Positions 42,382 to 53,730 are shown, counted from the stretch's first letter. The stretch: 64,000 nt of DNA from Micromonospora profundi (GCF_011927785.1 NZ_JAATJK010000001.1:310001-374000), one strand, 5' to 3'. Notes: a model not told the origin generated them from the letters alone. Made by a program: numbers and translations.

Positions 42382-43514
42382 TGTTGGAGACCACGATCGC
42401 GGCCATCGCGCCACTGGACGAGTCGGCAATGGCCGCCGCCCGGGAGATGCACGGCCGCCTGACCAAGCCGCCGGGCTCGCTGGGTGCGCTGGAAGACCTG
42501 TCGGTACGCCTCGCAGGGCTCGCCGGGGTCTGCCCACCGCCGTTGCCCGAGCCGGCCGCGGTGGCGATCTTCGCGGGGGACCACGGGGTGCACGCCCAGG
42601 GGGTGACCCCGTGGCCGCAGGAGGTCACCGGGCAGATGATCGGCAACTTCCTGGCCGGCGGTGCGGTCGTCAACGCGTTCGCCCGGCAGGCCGGCGCCTC
42701 GGTCACAGTTGTCGACGTAGGGGTCGCCAACCCGCTTGCCACCCCGGATGAGGTCCCCGACCCGGCCGCGAACGACCCAGCGACATCCGGCCTGCCCGTG
42801 CAGGACCCGGCCGTGCACGATCCGGCCACGCCCCGGCTTGTCGCCGCGTCGGTGCGCCGGGGCACCCGGGACTTCACGGTGACCGCCGCGCTCACCCGAG
42901 ACGAGGCGCTGGCTGCGGTGTGCACCGGCATCCGGATCGCCGACGAGTTGATCGACGCCGGTGCCGGCATCCTGCTCACCGGCGACATGGGCATCGGCAA
43001 CACCACCCCGGCGGCCGCGCTGATCGCCGCGTTCACAGGTGTCGACCCGGCCGACTCCACCGGTCGGGGCACCGGCGTCGACGACCCGACGTACGCCCGC
43101 AAGGTGGCTGTGGTGCGTGCCGCGCTTGCCCTGCACGAGCCCGACGCGGCTGACCCGCTGGGCGTGCTGGCCGCCGTCGGTGGCCTGGAGCACGCGGCAC
43201 TGACCGGGCTGATCCTGGGTGCGGCGGCGCGCCGTACACCTGTGCTCCTGGACGGCGTGATCGCGGTTTCCGCCGCCCTCGCTGCCGCCGCGTTCGCGCC
43301 GAACGCGGTATTCGCCATGGTCGCCGGGCACCGCTCGGCCGAGCCGGGCGCCACGGTGGCACTGCGCAGCCTGGGCCTCGACCCGCTCATCGACCTGGGG
43401 CTGCGTCTCGGCGAGGGCACCGGGGCGCTGCTGGCGCTGCCGGTGGTCACCGGCGCGGTGCGGGTGCTGCACGAGGTGGCCACCTTCGACTCCGCAGGGG
43501 TGGCCGAGAAGTGA
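42378..43514 (+). CDS. cobT: Nicotinate-nucleotide-dimethylbenzimidazole phosphoribosyltransferase
   Basis: CobT makes alpha-ribazole phosphate for the lower loop of cobalamin. The 378-residue protein has KPPGSLGALEDLSVRLAGL, IFAGDHGVHAQGVTPWPQEVT, LLTGDMGIGNTTPAAAL and a C-terminal LGLRLGEGTGALLAL with the catalytic glutamate. An insert of about 25 residues rich in Asp-Pro-Ala (DPAANDPATSGLPVQDPAVH) interrupts the region after VVDVGVANPL and is probably a surface loop. GGAGG precedes the ATG, which overlaps the aminotransferase stop. The cysG-type gene follows. Confidence 0.95.
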   Translation: MMLETTIAAIAPLDESAMAAAREMHGRLTKPPGSLGALEDLSVRLAGLAGVCPPPLPEPAAVAIFAGDHGVHAQGVTPWPQEVTGQMIGNFLAGGAVVNAFARQAGASVTVVDVGVANPLATPDEVPDPAANDPATSGLPVQDPAVHDPATPRLVAASVRRGTRDFTVTAALTRDEALAAVCTGIRIADELIDAGAGILLTGDMGIGNTTPAAALIAAFTGVDPADSTGRGTGVDDPTYARKVAVVRAALALHEPDAADPLGVLAAVGGLEHAALTGLILGAAARRTPVLLDGVIAVSAALAAAAFAPNAVFAMVAGHRSAEPGATVALRSLGLDPLIDLGLRLGEGTGALLALPVVTGAVRVLHEVATFDSAGVAEK

Positions 43515-43542
43515 CAACGCGCGTCCGGCTCGGAGGTGCGCT

Positions 43543-44775
43543 GTGAGCGCCAGCCCGTACCCCCTCGGTCTGCGGCTCGACGGGCGGCGGGTGGTAGTGG
43601 TGGGCGGCGGCGCGGTCGCCACCCGGCGCGTCCCGGCGCTGCTGGACGCCGGTGCGGACGTCCTGCTCGTGGCACCGGAGCTGACCCCGGCGCTGCGCGC
43701 GCACGTCGACGCGGGGCGGCTGCGCTGGGTGCCGCGCCGGTTCGCGCCCGACGACCTGGACGGGGCGTGGCTGGTCCAGGTAGCGATCGACGACCCCCTC
43801 GCCGCGGCGTCGGTGAGCGCCGCCGCCGCCGAGCGGCGGATCTTCTGCGTCCGGGCCGACGACCGCACGGCGGCCACCGCCTGGACCCCGGCGGTGACCC
43901 GGCACGGCCCGGTCACCGTGGCGGTGCTCGGCGGCGGCGACCCGCGACGGGCAATGAGTGTCCGAGACGCGATCCGCAACCTCCTCGGTGCAAGGAAGGG
44001 CCCCCTGTTAACGCCTGCGGTAGAGGAAGGGGCCCTTCCTAACGCGGGCGGCGGACGGGTGGCACTGGTCGGGGCCGGCCCCGGTGACCCAGAGCTGATC
44101 ACCGTAAAGGGCTGGCGGCTGCTCACCGAGGCCGACGTGGTCGTCGCCGACCGGCTGGTGCCCGGGCTGCTCCTGGACGAGCTACGCCCCGATGTCGAGC
44201 TGGTGGACGCCTCGAAGATCCCCTACGGCCCGTCCCGGGCACAGGAGGAGATCAACCAGATCCTGGTCGACCGTGCCCTGGCTGGCGCCTTCGTGGTGCG
44301 GCTCAAGGGCGGCGACCCGTACGTCTTCGGCCGGGGCGGCGAAGAGCTGCTTGCCTGCGCGGCGGCCGGCGTGCCGGTGACCGTCGTGCCGGGAGTGACC
44401 AGCTCGATCGCCGCCCCTGCGGCGGCCGGGATTCCGGTCACCCACCGGGGGGTGGCGCACGAGTTCACTGTGGTCTCCGGCCACCTGGCACCCGACTCGC
44501 CGGCGTCGCTTGTGCGGTGGGACGCCCTGGCGGGCCTGCGCGGCACCTTGGTGATCCTGATGGGGCTGAAGAACCTCGCTGCCATCACTGCAACCCTCAT
44601 CGCCCACGGCCGACCGCCGCAGACGCCGGCAGCCGTCGTCCAGGAGGCCACCACGGGCGCTCAGCGGGTGCTGCGCTCGACGCTCGACGCGGTGGCCGCC
44701 GACGCGGTGGCGGCCGACCTCCGCCCGCCAGCCGTCGTGGTGGTCGGCGACGTGGTGGGCGCCCTGGACGGGTGA
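43543..44775 (+). CDS. cysG: Precorrin-2 dehydrogenase / uroporphyrinogen-III C-methyltransferase fusion
   Basis: The 410-residue protein combines an N-terminal NAD-dependent precorrin-2 dehydrogenase domain (GGGAVATRRVPALLDAGADV; residues ~8-145) with a C-terminal S-adenosylmethionine uroporphyrinogen-III methyltransferase (GAGPGDPELITVKGWRLL, VVVADRLV, VVRLKGGDPYVFGRGGEEL, GIPVTHRGVAHEF; ~172-405). It supplies precorrin-2 for B12 or siroheme. The dedicated ferrochelatase helices of enterobacterial CysG are shortened. Residues 150-167, between the domains, are encoded by a palindromic repeat element (43991-44043). The GTG at 43543 follows GGAGGTGC. It is the last gene of the cobalamin operon. 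Confidence 0.92.
   Translation: MSASPYPLGLRLDGRRVVVVGGGAVATRRVPALLDAGADVLLVAPELTPALRAHVDAGRLRWVPRRFAPDDLDGAWLVQVAIDDPLAAASVSAAAAERRIFCVRADDRTAATAWTPAVTRHGPVTVAVLGGGDPRRAMSVRDAIRNLLGARKGPLLTPAVEEGALPNAGGGRVALVGAGPGDPELITVKGWRLLTEADVVVADRLVPGLLLDELRPDVELVDASKIPYGPSRAQEEINQILVDRALAGAFVVRLKGGDPYVFGRGGEELLACAAAGVPVTVVPGVTSSIAAPAAAGIPVTHRGVAHEFTVVSGHLAPDSPASLVRWDALAGLRGTLVILMGLKNLAAITATLIAHGRPPQTPAAVVQEATTGAQRVLRSTLDAVAADAVAADLRPPAVVVVGDVVGALDG
43991..44043 (+). repeat. GGGGCCCC palindromic repeat (copy 2) inside the cysG-type gene
   Basis: The 53 bases match the intergenic copy 17110-17162 at 45 positions without gaps. The outer arms AGGAAGGGCCCC (43993-44004) and 44029-44040 are a perfect 12-bp inverted repeat. 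In the reading frame used it encodes RKGPLLTPAVEEGALPN; the other two forward frames contain stops (TAA and TAG). The element forms the interdomain linker. Confidence 0.9.
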
Positions 44776-44808
44776 CGCAGGGACCTCTTCGCGTTCCACT
44801 GCGAATTG

Positions 44809-45390
44809 TTAACGGCGCACCTGATAGCGCAGGTGAAGCACCCGGTTGCCCTGGATCACCACGTCGGGATCCTCCAACAGGCGCTGCGCGTCGACCGACC
44901 CGAAGTAGCGCTTCCCGGCCCCGAACACGACGGGTACGACGTCCATGCGCACCTCGTCGGCCAGGCCTGCGGCGAGCACCTGGCCACCGACGTCGCCAGC
45001 GGCGACCTCGACAATGCGGTCACCCGCAAGCTCCTGTGCCTTGGCCACTGCTGCCTCGACACCGTCGACGAAGTGGAACGGCGCCTCGGGGTCCCAGCCC
45101 TCGGGCGCGGGCCGGTGCGTCACGACGACCACATGGTCGATCCCGCCCGGCGGCTTCCCGTCCCAGCCGTCGGTCATGTCGAAGACGTGGCGGCCGACGA
45201 CTGTCACCCCGATCTGGTCCCAGTACGGCCGTGTGTAGTCGTAGGACGTCTGCGACACCTTCAGCTCGCCGCTGGAGTCCAACGGGACGTCACCGCTGGT
45301 CAACCAGTCGAACAGCGGCCCGGGCTGGTCATTCTCGTCCGCGACGAAGCCGTCCACCGACACCGAGCTGTACAGGACCACACTGCCCAC
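44809..45390 (-). CDS. Dihydrofolate-reductase/RibD-C-terminal-domain protein
   Basis: The 193-residue protein has the RibD-C/DHFR-like pattern: VVLYSSVSVDGFVADENDQPGPLFDWL, VTVVGRHVFDMTDGWDG, HVVVVTHRP and IVEVAAGDVGGQVLAAGLADEV ... VVPVVFGAG. Stand-alone members are NADPH-dependent reductases of unknown substrate. GAGGAGA precedes the GTG at 45390, which fits the start of the domain. An AraC-type regulator gene lies 67 bases upstream on the same strand and may control it. It is convergent with the cysG-type gene. Confidence 0.88.
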   Translation of the reverse strand: MGSVVLYSSVSVDGFVADENDQPGPLFDWLTSGDVPLDSSGELKVSQTSYDYTRPYWDQIGVTVVGRHVFDMTDGWDGKPPGGIDHVVVVTHRPAPEGWDPEAPFHFVDGVEAAVAKAQELAGDRIVEVAAGDVGGQVLAAGLADEVRMDVVPVVFGAGKRYFGSVDAQRLLEDPDVVIQGNRVLHLRYQVRR

Positions 45391-45457
45391 GCCGCTCTCC
45401 TCTGCCTTCGGTTTCCCCCAAATTAGCGGGCCGTGGGCTCCAGCCTCTTGTAAGAAA

Positions 45458-46303
45458 TCAATCGAGCGGCAACGGCCAACCATCCAGCACGTGGCCGGGA
45501 TGTTCGCGCAGGAACCGCCGCCGGACTTCGAGGTACCGGGTCGGCGTGAGCCCGGTGAACGCCCGGAACTCGTGGCCGAAGTGGGCCTGGTCGAAATAGC
45601 CAGCGCCACCGGCGAGGCCGCCCCAGTCGACAGGCTCGGCGGGGTCGATCGTGAACACGGCGGCGGCGAAGCGGTAGGTGCGGGCCAGCCGCTTCGGCGT
45701 GACGCCGATGAGCTCCTTGAACCGCTGTGCCAGATGACTGCTGCTGATGCCGGCTGCCGCGCTCAGGTCGCCGATCACCACCCCACCGCTGGCCGCCGCG
45801 ATGACGCTGCTGGTGCGGCGGACCAGCCCCAGGCCGGTGGTCTCGCACAGCCGTCGCATCAGCTCCTCCTCAAGCAGCGTCAGCATCTCGTGCGGTCCGG
45901 CCGCCGTGGCCAGCCGGTCCCGCAGCTCTGCAACGGCGGGCCGGCCCCAGACCTGCTCAACCGTCACCGGCCGGTCACACAGCTCGGCAGCCGGCATCGG
46001 CAGGAACGGCGCCAACCCCCACGGCTTGATGTGTACGCCGACGGACCGGGTCCGGGGTGGGTAGCCGAACTCCAGCGCGCGGGTGGGCGTGGTGACCACG
46101 CAGCCGTCGGCGTACTCGGCGGTCTCGATGTCGGTGCCGGCGCGGATGCGGAACGGCGCCCCGAGGTTGACGATGAGCAACGCCGCAGGCATCGCCGGCA
46201 GCGTCAGCCGGGCGTACGGCGACGCGCCCTCCAGGTAGTACAGGTCGTCGATCAGCCCGTCCAGCGGCGGTCGCGGCACTCGGGACACGTACTCCACGGC
46301 CAC
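45458..46303 (-). CDS. AraC-family transcriptional regulator
   Basis: The 281-residue protein has an N-terminal cupin-like sensor part (PAALLIVNLGAPFRIRAG; RSVGVHIKPWGLAPFL) and a C-terminal AraC/XylS pair of helix-turn-helix motifs. These are IGDLSAAAGISSSHLAQRFK and, with some variation, VDWGGLAGGAGYFDQAHFGH followed by FRAFTGLTPTRYLEVR. The pattern is that of the actinobacterial DUF6597-AraC group. It precedes the RibD-like gene and likely regulates it. Start GTG 46303 is chosen because the N-terminal segment MAVEYVSRVPRPPL is typical. Confidence 0.88.
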   Translation of the reverse strand: MAVEYVSRVPRPPLDGLIDDLYYLEGASPYARLTLPAMPAALLIVNLGAPFRIRAGTDIETAEYADGCVVTTPTRALEFGYPPRTRSVGVHIKPWGLAPFLPMPAAELCDRPVTVEQVWGRPAVAELRDRLATAAGPHEMLTLLEEELMRRLCETTGLGLVRRTSSVIAAASGGVVIGDLSAAAGISSSHLAQRFKELIGVTPKRLARTYRFAAAVFTIDPAEPVDWGGLAGGAGYFDQAHFGHEFRAFTGLTPTRYLEVRRRFLREHPGHVLDGWPLPLD

Positions 46304-46318
46304 AGCATCGCAGACGAA

Positions 46319-46346
46319 CGGGCCGGAGCAACGCTGCTCCGGCCCG
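46319..46346 (-). terminator. Hairpin after the otsB-GH15 gene
   Basis: A perfect 12-bp stem (46319-46330 with 46335-46346) closes the tetraloop ACGC. It lies 21 bases beyond the minus-strand stop at 46367. Confidence 0.75.
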
Positions 46347-46366
46347 TCGACGAACTGACTATTCGG

Positions 46367-48973
46367 CTACTGCTTGAGCATGTTGTCCAGCAGCAGGGCG
46401 CAGCGGATCAGCCCCAGGTGGCTGTACGCCTGCGGGTGGTTGCCCAGGCCCCGCTCGGCGAGCGGGTCGTACTGCTCGGGGAGCAGCCCTGTCGGGCCGG
46501 CCGTGAGCACCATCTGCGCGAACAGTTCCTCGGCGTCGGTGCGGCGACCGGTGCGCAGGTACGCCTCGATCAGCCACGCCGTGCAGATGTGGAAGCCACC
46601 CTCACGGCCGGGCAGGCCGTCGTCCCAGTGGTAGCGGTAGACGACCGGACCGCTGCGCAGGTCCGCCTCGATCCGCAGGACTGTGGACAGGAAACGCGGG
46701 TCGTCACCCGGGAGCAGGCCGGAGAGCCCGATCCAGAGCGACGAGGCGTCCATGTCCTCGTCGCCGTAGGCGACGCTGTACGCCTCCACGTCGGAGTGCC
46801 AGCCGTGCTCCAGCACGTTGGCGCCGATCCGGTCGCGCAGGTCCGTCCACTCCGGCCGGTCCTCGCCGCCGTGCTGGCGCATCACGTGCAGCGCCCGGTC
46901 GACTGTCATCCAGCACATCACCTTGGAGAAGACGTGGTGCCGGGGTGGGAGCCGAGCCTCCCAGATGCCGTGGTCGGGCTCGTGCCAGCGGCGGCGGACC
47001 GCCTCGACCATGTTCTCCAGGACCCGCCACTCGTCGTCACGCACCGAACCGCGGGCGTCGGCGACGGCCGCGATGAGGTCGGCGATCGGGCCGAAGACGT
47101 CCAGTTGCAGCTGGTGGTTGGCGAGGTTGCCGACCCGGACCGGCCTGGAGCCGGCGTACCCGGGCAGCGTGTCGATGACCGCCTCGGCACCCAGCTCGTA
47201 GCCGTCGATCGTGTAGAGCGGGTGCAGCCGCTCCGGGTGACCGCCGGTGCGTTCGATGCAGCCGTCGACCCAGCGCAGCAGCGCTTCGGCCTCCTCGATG
47301 GAGCCGAGGTCGACAAGCGCGCGGGCGGTGAGCGCCGCGTCCCGCAGCCAGCAGTAGCGGTAGTCCCAGTTGCGGACGCCGCCCAGCTCCTCGGGGAGCG
47401 AGGTGGTGGCCGCGGCCAGGATCGAGCCGGTCGCCTCGTGGCAGAGCCCTCGCAGCGTGAGGGCGCTGCGGGCGACCAGGTCGCGGGCGGTGGACGGCAG
47501 CCGCAGCGAGGCCACCCAGTCCTTCCACGGCTGCTCGGCGGCGGCCTGCCGCTCGTGGACCGGCACCCGGTGGTGGTCCAGGCTGTTCGTGCCGAAGCGA
47601 AGCTCCAGCACGATCTGCCCGCCAGCGGCGGAGAGGTCGACGACCGCCTTGGCGGTCTCGTAGCCGCCGTCGTTCGTGACGTCCCACTCCACCCCGGGGG
47701 AGTAGAGGGCGATCGGCTCGTTCGAGCCGAGCACCAGGAGGCCGTCGCCGAGCGGTTGCAACTGCACGGCGACCTGACCGAATTCGGGTCGCGGCGCGAA
47801 GTCCAGCCGGACCCGGCCGCTGCCGGTCAACACCCGGACGAGTGTCGAGTCACCGGTGATCACCGCGGCGCCGTCCGGGATGGTCTCCCTGGTCGGCTTG
47901 TCCAGCCAGTCGGTGACGGTGAGCCCGGACCACCGGGTCTCCACTGTCATCGTGCCGGAGCGGTAGCGCTGGCCCAGCGGAATACCGCCGCGTTCCGGGG
48001 CGACGCTGAAGTGGCCGGCGGGGCTGCCGCCGACCAGGTCGGCGAAGATCGCCGCCGAGTCCGGCTTGGGGTGGCAGAGCCAGCTGACCTTGGCCTCGGG
48101 GGTGAGCAGCGCGACGGTACGGCCGTTGGCCAGCATGGAGTGCCGTTCGATGGGCACCGCCCGCTCGCCGAACAGCCAGTGCCTGCGGGTCTCCAGCAGC
48201 AGCCCGAGCGCGCGGGCCGCCTCGATCGGCTCGGCCACCCGGTAGTCGGCCTGCGTCTCGCCGGGACCGATCTTGATGCCGAGGTCCGGCCCGTGCAGGT
48301 TGCTGAACGCGTTCTCGTCGGTGACGTCGTCGCCGATGAAGAGCACCGCGCTTGCCGCGAGCTGGGTCCGGAGCTGGTCGATCGCGGTGCCCTTGTGGGT
48401 GGCCACCACGGACAGCTCGATGACCTCCTTGCCTTGCGTGACCGTGACGCCGTCGAAGGTCGCCGGGCCGTTCAGGGCCGCTTCGATTGCCGAGGCGGCG
48501 ACCTGCGGGTCGACTCCCCGGGTGTGCATGGCGACGCTTGCCGGCTTGCGTTCCAGCCGGATGCCGGGGTGCTCGGCGGCGATCTCCCGCAGCGCGTTGC
48601 GCACCTGTTGGCGGACCGCCACCAGCTCGGGGGAGAGCCGCTCGACGAAGCCGATGTCGAACTCGGAGCCGTGGCTGCCGACGAGGTGCACCTCGCTGGG
48701 CAGCCGGGAGAGCGCGGCCAGATCGCGCAGCGCCCGGCCCGAGACCACCGCCACTGTGGTCTGCGGCAGCGCGGCGAGCGCGCGGATCGCGGCCACGGCC
48801 TCGGGCAGCGGTACGGCGGTGCTCGGATCCTCGACGATCGGCGCGATCGTGCCGTCGTAGTCGCAGGCGATGAGGAGTTGGGGAACCCGGGCGATCCGGC
48901 CGATGGCGGATCGCAGTTCCGGGTCCATCACTGCGGCGGCGATCGCCGCTCCGTCGGTGACGGACGTGTTCAC
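46367..48973 (-). CDS. Trehalose-6-phosphate phosphatase fused to a GH15 glycoside hydrolase
   Basis: The 868-residue protein joins two enzymes. Residues ~30-255 are a HAD phosphatase of the OtsB family (D38-Y-D40-[38 protein letters not shown]). Residues ~275-865 are a GH15 glucoamylase/trehalase-type domain ([69 protein letters not shown]). In mycobacteria GH15 enzymes of this kind hydrolyse trehalose. The fusion thus couples trehalose formation with a domain that may cleave it or another alpha-glucoside. Its GTG overlaps the otsA stop by four bases. It is cytoplasmic. Confidence 0.9.
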   Translation of the reverse strand: MNTSVTDGAAIAAAVMDPELRSAIGRIARVPQLLIACDYDGTIAPIVEDPSTAVPLPEAVAAIRALAALPQTTVAVVSGRALRDLAALSRLPSEVHLVGSHGSEFDIGFVERLSPELVAVRQQVRNALREIAAEHPGIRLERKPASVAMHTRGVDPQVAASAIEAALNGPATFDGVTVTQGKEVIELSVVATHKGTAIDQLRTQLAASAVLFIGDDVTDENAFSNLHGPDLGIKIGPGETQADYRVAEPIEAARALGLLLETRRHWLFGERAVPIERHSMLANGRTVALLTPEAKVSWLCHPKPDSAAIFADLVGGSPAGHFSVAPERGGIPLGQRYRSGTMTVETRWSGLTVTDWLDKPTRETIPDGAAVITGDSTLVRVLTGSGRVRLDFAPRPEFGQVAVQLQPLGDGLLVLGSNEPIALYSPGVEWDVTNDGGYETAKAVVDLSAAGGQIVLELRFGTNSLDHHRVPVHERQAAAEQPWKDWVASLRLPSTARDLVARSALTLRGLCHEATGSILAAATTSLPEELGGVRNWDYRYCWLRDAALTARALVDLGSIEEAEALLRWVDGCIERTGGHPERLHPLYTIDGYELGAEAVIDTLPGYAGSRPVRVGNLANHQLQLDVFGPIADLIAAVADARGSVRDDEWRVLENMVEAVRRRWHEPDHGIWEARLPPRHHVFSKVMCWMTVDRALHVMRQHGGEDRPEWTDLRDRIGANVLEHGWHSDVEAYSVAYGDEDMDASSLWIGLSGLLPGDDPRFLSTVLRIEADLRSGPVVYRYHWDDGLPGREGGFHICTAWLIEAYLRTGRRTDAEELFAQMVLTAGPTGLLPEQYDPLAERGLGNHPQAYSHLGLIRCALLLDNMLKQ

Positions 48974-50370
48974 GCGGCCTCCGCCTCGGACACTCCGAGT
49001 TCGGAGAGGAAAGACTTGGCCCAGTGCCCCACGTCGTGGGTGCGCAGGTGGCGTTGCATTGTCCGCATCCGGCGGCGTGCCTCGGTTTTCTCCACGTGCA
49101 CTGCCCGGAGCAGGGCGTCCTTGACCGCGTCCGGGTCGTGCGGGTTACACAAAAAGGCCTGACGCAGCTCTGTTGCGGCGCCGGCGAATTCACTGAGCAC
49201 GAGCGCGCCACCCTGGTCGGCGCGCGATGCGACGTACTCCTTGGCCACCAGATTCATTCCGTCTCGCAGCGGGGTCACCATCATCACGTCGGCAGCGACG
49301 TACATCGCGGCCAGTTCACTGCGACTGTACGACTGATGCAGATAATGCACCGCCGGCACGCCGACCCGGCCGAATTCGCCATTAATCCGACCAACCTCGC
49401 GCTCAACCTTGACTCGAAGTGCCTGGTAGTGCTCGACGCGCTCGCGGCTCGGCGTGGCCACCTGCACCATAACCGCATCCGGAACTGTCAACTTTCCGTC
49501 AGCAAGCAGTTCGCGGAAGGCCTTCAGGCGCAACTCGATGCCCTTGGTGTAGTCGAGCCGGTCCACACCCAGGATGATCGTCTTCGGGTCGCCCAGTTCG
49601 GCGCGGATCTGCTTGGCCCGGGCCTGGATCGCCGGGTCCTCGGCAAGCCGCTCCATCTCCTTGGTGTCGATCGAGATGGGGAACGCGCCCGCCTTCACCT
49701 GCCGGCCGTCGACCTGGATCATCTGGCCCTCGTAGCGCAGGCCGAGCAGGTGCCGGGCCAGCCGGACGAAGTTCTGCGCGGCCAGCCGCTGCTGGAAGCC
49801 GACCAGGTCGGAGCCGAGCAGGCCGCGCAGGATCTCCGTACGGAACGGCATCTGCATGAACAGCTCGATCGGCGGGAACGGGATGTGCAGGAAGAAGCCG
49901 ATCCGCAGGTCCGGTCGCAGCTCACGCAGCATCGCCGGGACCAGCTGGAGCTGGTAGTCCTGCACCCAGACCGTCGCACCCTCGGCCGCCACGTCCGCCG
50001 CGGCCTCCGCGAACCGGGCGTTTACCAGGCGGTACGCCTCCCGCCAGCGACGCTTGTAAGCGGGTGTCTCGACAGCGTCGTGGTAGAGCGGCCAGATCGT
50101 CGCGTTGGACTGGCCCTCGTAGTAGCGCTCCAACTCCTCGGCGCTCAGCGGCACCGGGTGCAGTCGGATGCCCTCCAGGTCGAACGGCTCGGGGGCGGCG
50201 CCGGTGCCACCGGCCCACCCGACCCAGGTGCCCTGGTGTTCGGCGAGCACGGGATGCAGCGCGGTGACCAGCCCGCCGGGGCTGCGTCGCCACTGCCGTC
50301 CCTCGGGTGTGCTCACCTCGTCGACCGGCAGACGGTTCGCCACTACGACAAAGGAGCTACGGACGGTCAC
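48970..50370 (-). CDS. otsA: Trehalose-6-phosphate synthase
   Basis: The 466-residue GT20 enzyme joins UDP- or GDP/ADP-glucose with glucose-6-phosphate. Typical motifs are [18 protein letters not shown] (glycine-rich donor loop), [41 protein letters not shown] and [12 protein letters not shown]. Length and motifs are complete. The GTG at 50370 ([15 protein letters not shown]) is the only sensible start. It is coupled to the downstream phosphatase-GH15 fusion through a GTGA overlap, so T6P made here is handed to the phosphatase for osmotic and stress protection. Confidence 0.96.
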   Translation of the reverse strand: MTVRSSFVVVANRLPVDEVSTPEGRQWRRSPGGLVTALHPVLAEHQGTWVGWAGGTGAAPEPFDLEGIRLHPVPLSAEELERYYEGQSNATIWPLYHDAVETPAYKRRWREAYRLVNARFAEAAADVAAEGATVWVQDYQLQLVPAMLRELRPDLRIGFFLHIPFPPIELFMQMPFRTEILRGLLGSDLVGFQQRLAAQNFVRLARHLLGLRYEGQMIQVDGRQVKAGAFPISIDTKEMERLAEDPAIQARAKQIRAELGDPKTIILGVDRLDYTKGIELRLKAFRELLADGKLTVPDAVMVQVATPSRERVEHYQALRVKVEREVGRINGEFGRVGVPAVHYLHQSYSRSELAAMYVAADVMMVTPLRDGMNLVAKEYVASRADQGGALVLSEFAGAATELRQAFLCNPHDPDAVKDALLRAVHVEKTEARRRMRTMQRHLRTHDVGHWAKSFLSELGVSEAEAA

Positions 50371-50735
50371 GATCGGCCACCTCCGGGTACTGACGGGTCC
50401 ACCGCGATGAGAGTACTGAGCGTAGCTGCGGTGTCTGGGCCCCCGTGCCGGAGTCTCCTACCCGCTCACGCTTCGCCGAATCCTCAAGGTGATCTTGTCG
50501 ACAACAGGCAGGTCCAGAGGCCTGACGAGCGGCTCGCGGCAGTCGGCAGCAGGTCCGGTCGGCGGCGCGCCGCGTACCCCGGAGGCGGGGTGATGTGGGC
50601 GAAGCGCGCCGTACCTGTCAGGATTGAGGGTGGCGTGCGCGTGGCCGGCTCCCGGCCGGCGGCGGCGGGTGGAGATTCGAGCCCGCGCCGCGCCGCCCAT
50701 CAGGCGACAGCAAACCGACGGAGGTAGCCCGCACC
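50371..50735. other. 365-bp divergent intergenic region (otsA / ettA)
   Basis: No credible gene is visible. It must contain the divergent otsA and ettA promoters. A small TTGTCGACAA palindrome with neighbouring GATC is present near 50495; I see no further structure of note. The ettA ribosome site GGAGG is at 50721-50725. Confidence 0.5.
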
Positions 50736-52412
<1,677 letters not shown>

Positions 52413-52424
52413 CCGGCCGAGAAG

Positions 52425-52871
52425 GTGTCTGACCGGTTCGTCTACCACTGCACACTGCGCTGGTCCGACCTGGACGCGTACGGCCACGTCAACAACTCGC
52501 GCTTCCTCACCCTGTACGAGGAGGCGCGGGTGGCGTTGATGTTCGCCGGCGGCCGGGCCTGGGGAGTGGGCTCGTTCGCCGACGGCGTCGTGATCCGTCG
52601 GCACGAGGTCGACTACCTGCGCCCCGTCGACTACGCGCTGGGTCGGGCCACCGCGGAGGCCGCACCCACGGTCCGGATCGAGCTGTGGGTGGAGGAGATC
52701 AGGCCCTCGCGGTTCACCGTCGCCTACGAGCTGTACGACGGCGACGTGCTGGCCAGCCGTGCCCGCTCGGTGCTGGTGCCGTTCGACCTGACCCGCCAGG
52801 TGCCCCGGCGGATCACCGCCGAGGAGCGGGCGTTCCTGCTCACGTACGCCCCGCAGGGCGGCGACGGGTGA
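52425..52871 (+). CDS. Hotdog-fold acyl-CoA thioesterase (4HBT family)
   Basis: The 148-residue protein has the 4-hydroxybenzoyl-CoA thioesterase pattern LRWSDLDAYGHVNNSRFLTL (catalytic Asp at D15/D17) followed by a long helix (EEARVALMF) and hotdog strands (VRRHEVDYLRPVDY; RFTVAYELYDGDVLASRARSVL). It hydrolyses acyl-CoA thioesters; the chain is unknown. The GTG start follows GAGAAGG. The stop overlaps the next gene as GTGA. It probably belongs to the ettA operon as a loosely related passenger. Confidence 0.92.
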   Translation: MSDRFVYHCTLRWSDLDAYGHVNNSRFLTLYEEARVALMFAGGRAWGVGSFADGVVIRRHEVDYLRPVDYALGRATAEAAPTVRIELWVEEIRPSRFTVAYELYDGDVLASRARSVLVPFDLTRQVPRRITAEERAFLLTYAPQGGDG

Positions 52872-53599
52872 CCCGGCCGGACACGGCGGGGCCGGACCGG
52901 TCGGCGGCGTCGCAGCCCGGTCACGGCCTGACCGGGGTGGCCGACGCGGGCGCGTTCCTGGCCCGCCTGGTCCGCTTGGATCCGGGTGCGCTGGTTCGGC
53001 TGCGGCCGGGTGGCGCGCCCGGCCGGGTCGCCCTCTGGGCCCGGCTGCCGTGGCAGGCGCTCGTGGTCCGGACGGTGGCCGGCGGTCCGACCGACGGCAC
53101 CGCCGTGGACGTCACTGTGAGCGCCGCCCAACTGCTGGCGGAGTTGGAACGTGGCGGCGCGACGTTGCCGGTCTCCAGGGACGCGCAGTGGCAGTGGCCG
53201 TTGCCGCCGGCACGCAGCCGGCCGGTGGAGGTGTTGCCCACCGCGGAGCTGCGGCGGATCGCGGACGCGGCGGCGGGCACTCTGCGCACCGCGAGCGAGC
53301 AGGGTGTCGCAGGTCGTGCAGTGGGTCAGCGGGCCCTGCGTGACGCGCTTCTCGACCACGTGGCAGTGCTCGTCACTCCGGACGACCCGCCGGGCCCGCC
53401 GGTGGAGGTGTCGCAGCGGTTGGTGCAGGGGTTGGTCCGGATGGGCTTCCTCGGCCCGGCCGACGGCACCGCGCGGCCGCAGGTGCAGGTGCGGGTCGCC
53501 GGCCGTTGGGTCGGCCTGGTGGGACCATATGGAGCCGCCTGGTTGCAGAAGGCCACGGATCTTGGCCTGACCCCCCTGAACACTCGTACGAACGGATGA
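52868..53599 (+). CDS. Hypothetical actinobacterial protein downstream of the thioesterase
   Basis: I do not recognise a named family for this 243-residue cytoplasmic protein. It contains an Arg/Leu-rich strand region (GAPGRVALWARLPWQALVVRTV) and an ordered central part (DAQWQWPLPPARSRPVEVLPTAELRRIADAAAGTL). A C-terminal strand-loop segment follows (RVAGRWVGLVGPYGAAWLQK). No catalytic motif, signal peptide or membrane helix is seen. Its GTG overlaps the thioesterase stop by four bases, so it is expressed with ettA and the thioesterase; a role with translation or CoA metabolism would be speculation. Confidence 0.7.
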   Translation: MTRPDTAGPDRSAASQPGHGLTGVADAGAFLARLVRLDPGALVRLRPGGAPGRVALWARLPWQALVVRTVAGGPTDGTAVDVTVSAAQLLAELERGGATLPVSRDAQWQWPLPPARSRPVEVLPTAELRRIADAAAGTLRTASEQGVAGRAVGQRALRDALLDHVAVLVTPDDPPGPPVEVSQRLVQGLVRMGFLGPADGTARPQVQVRVAGRWVGLVGPYGAAWLQKATDLGLTPLNTRTNG

Positions 53600-53730
53600 C
53601 CCTGGCTCATTCTTCTGGGTCGGTGCGGTCGTTGGGGGGGTGCTTCAACTCGGCTGTCCGGGTACCGTCCATCCTCGGATCCAACGCACCGTAGGCGACT
53701 GGATCCGCTGGGGAGTGAGGTGCGCGAGCG

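Noticed and set aside
45491..49162. Open frame of 1223 codons on the plus strand
   Set aside because: It is antisense to the AraC and otsB-GH15 genes, rich in Arg/Gly/Ala/Pro and without domain pattern. It is the usual GC-rich shadow frame.
49024..50727. Plus-strand 567-codon frame over otsA
   Set aside because: It is antisense to otsA, which has all GT20 motifs; no motif is found on this strand.
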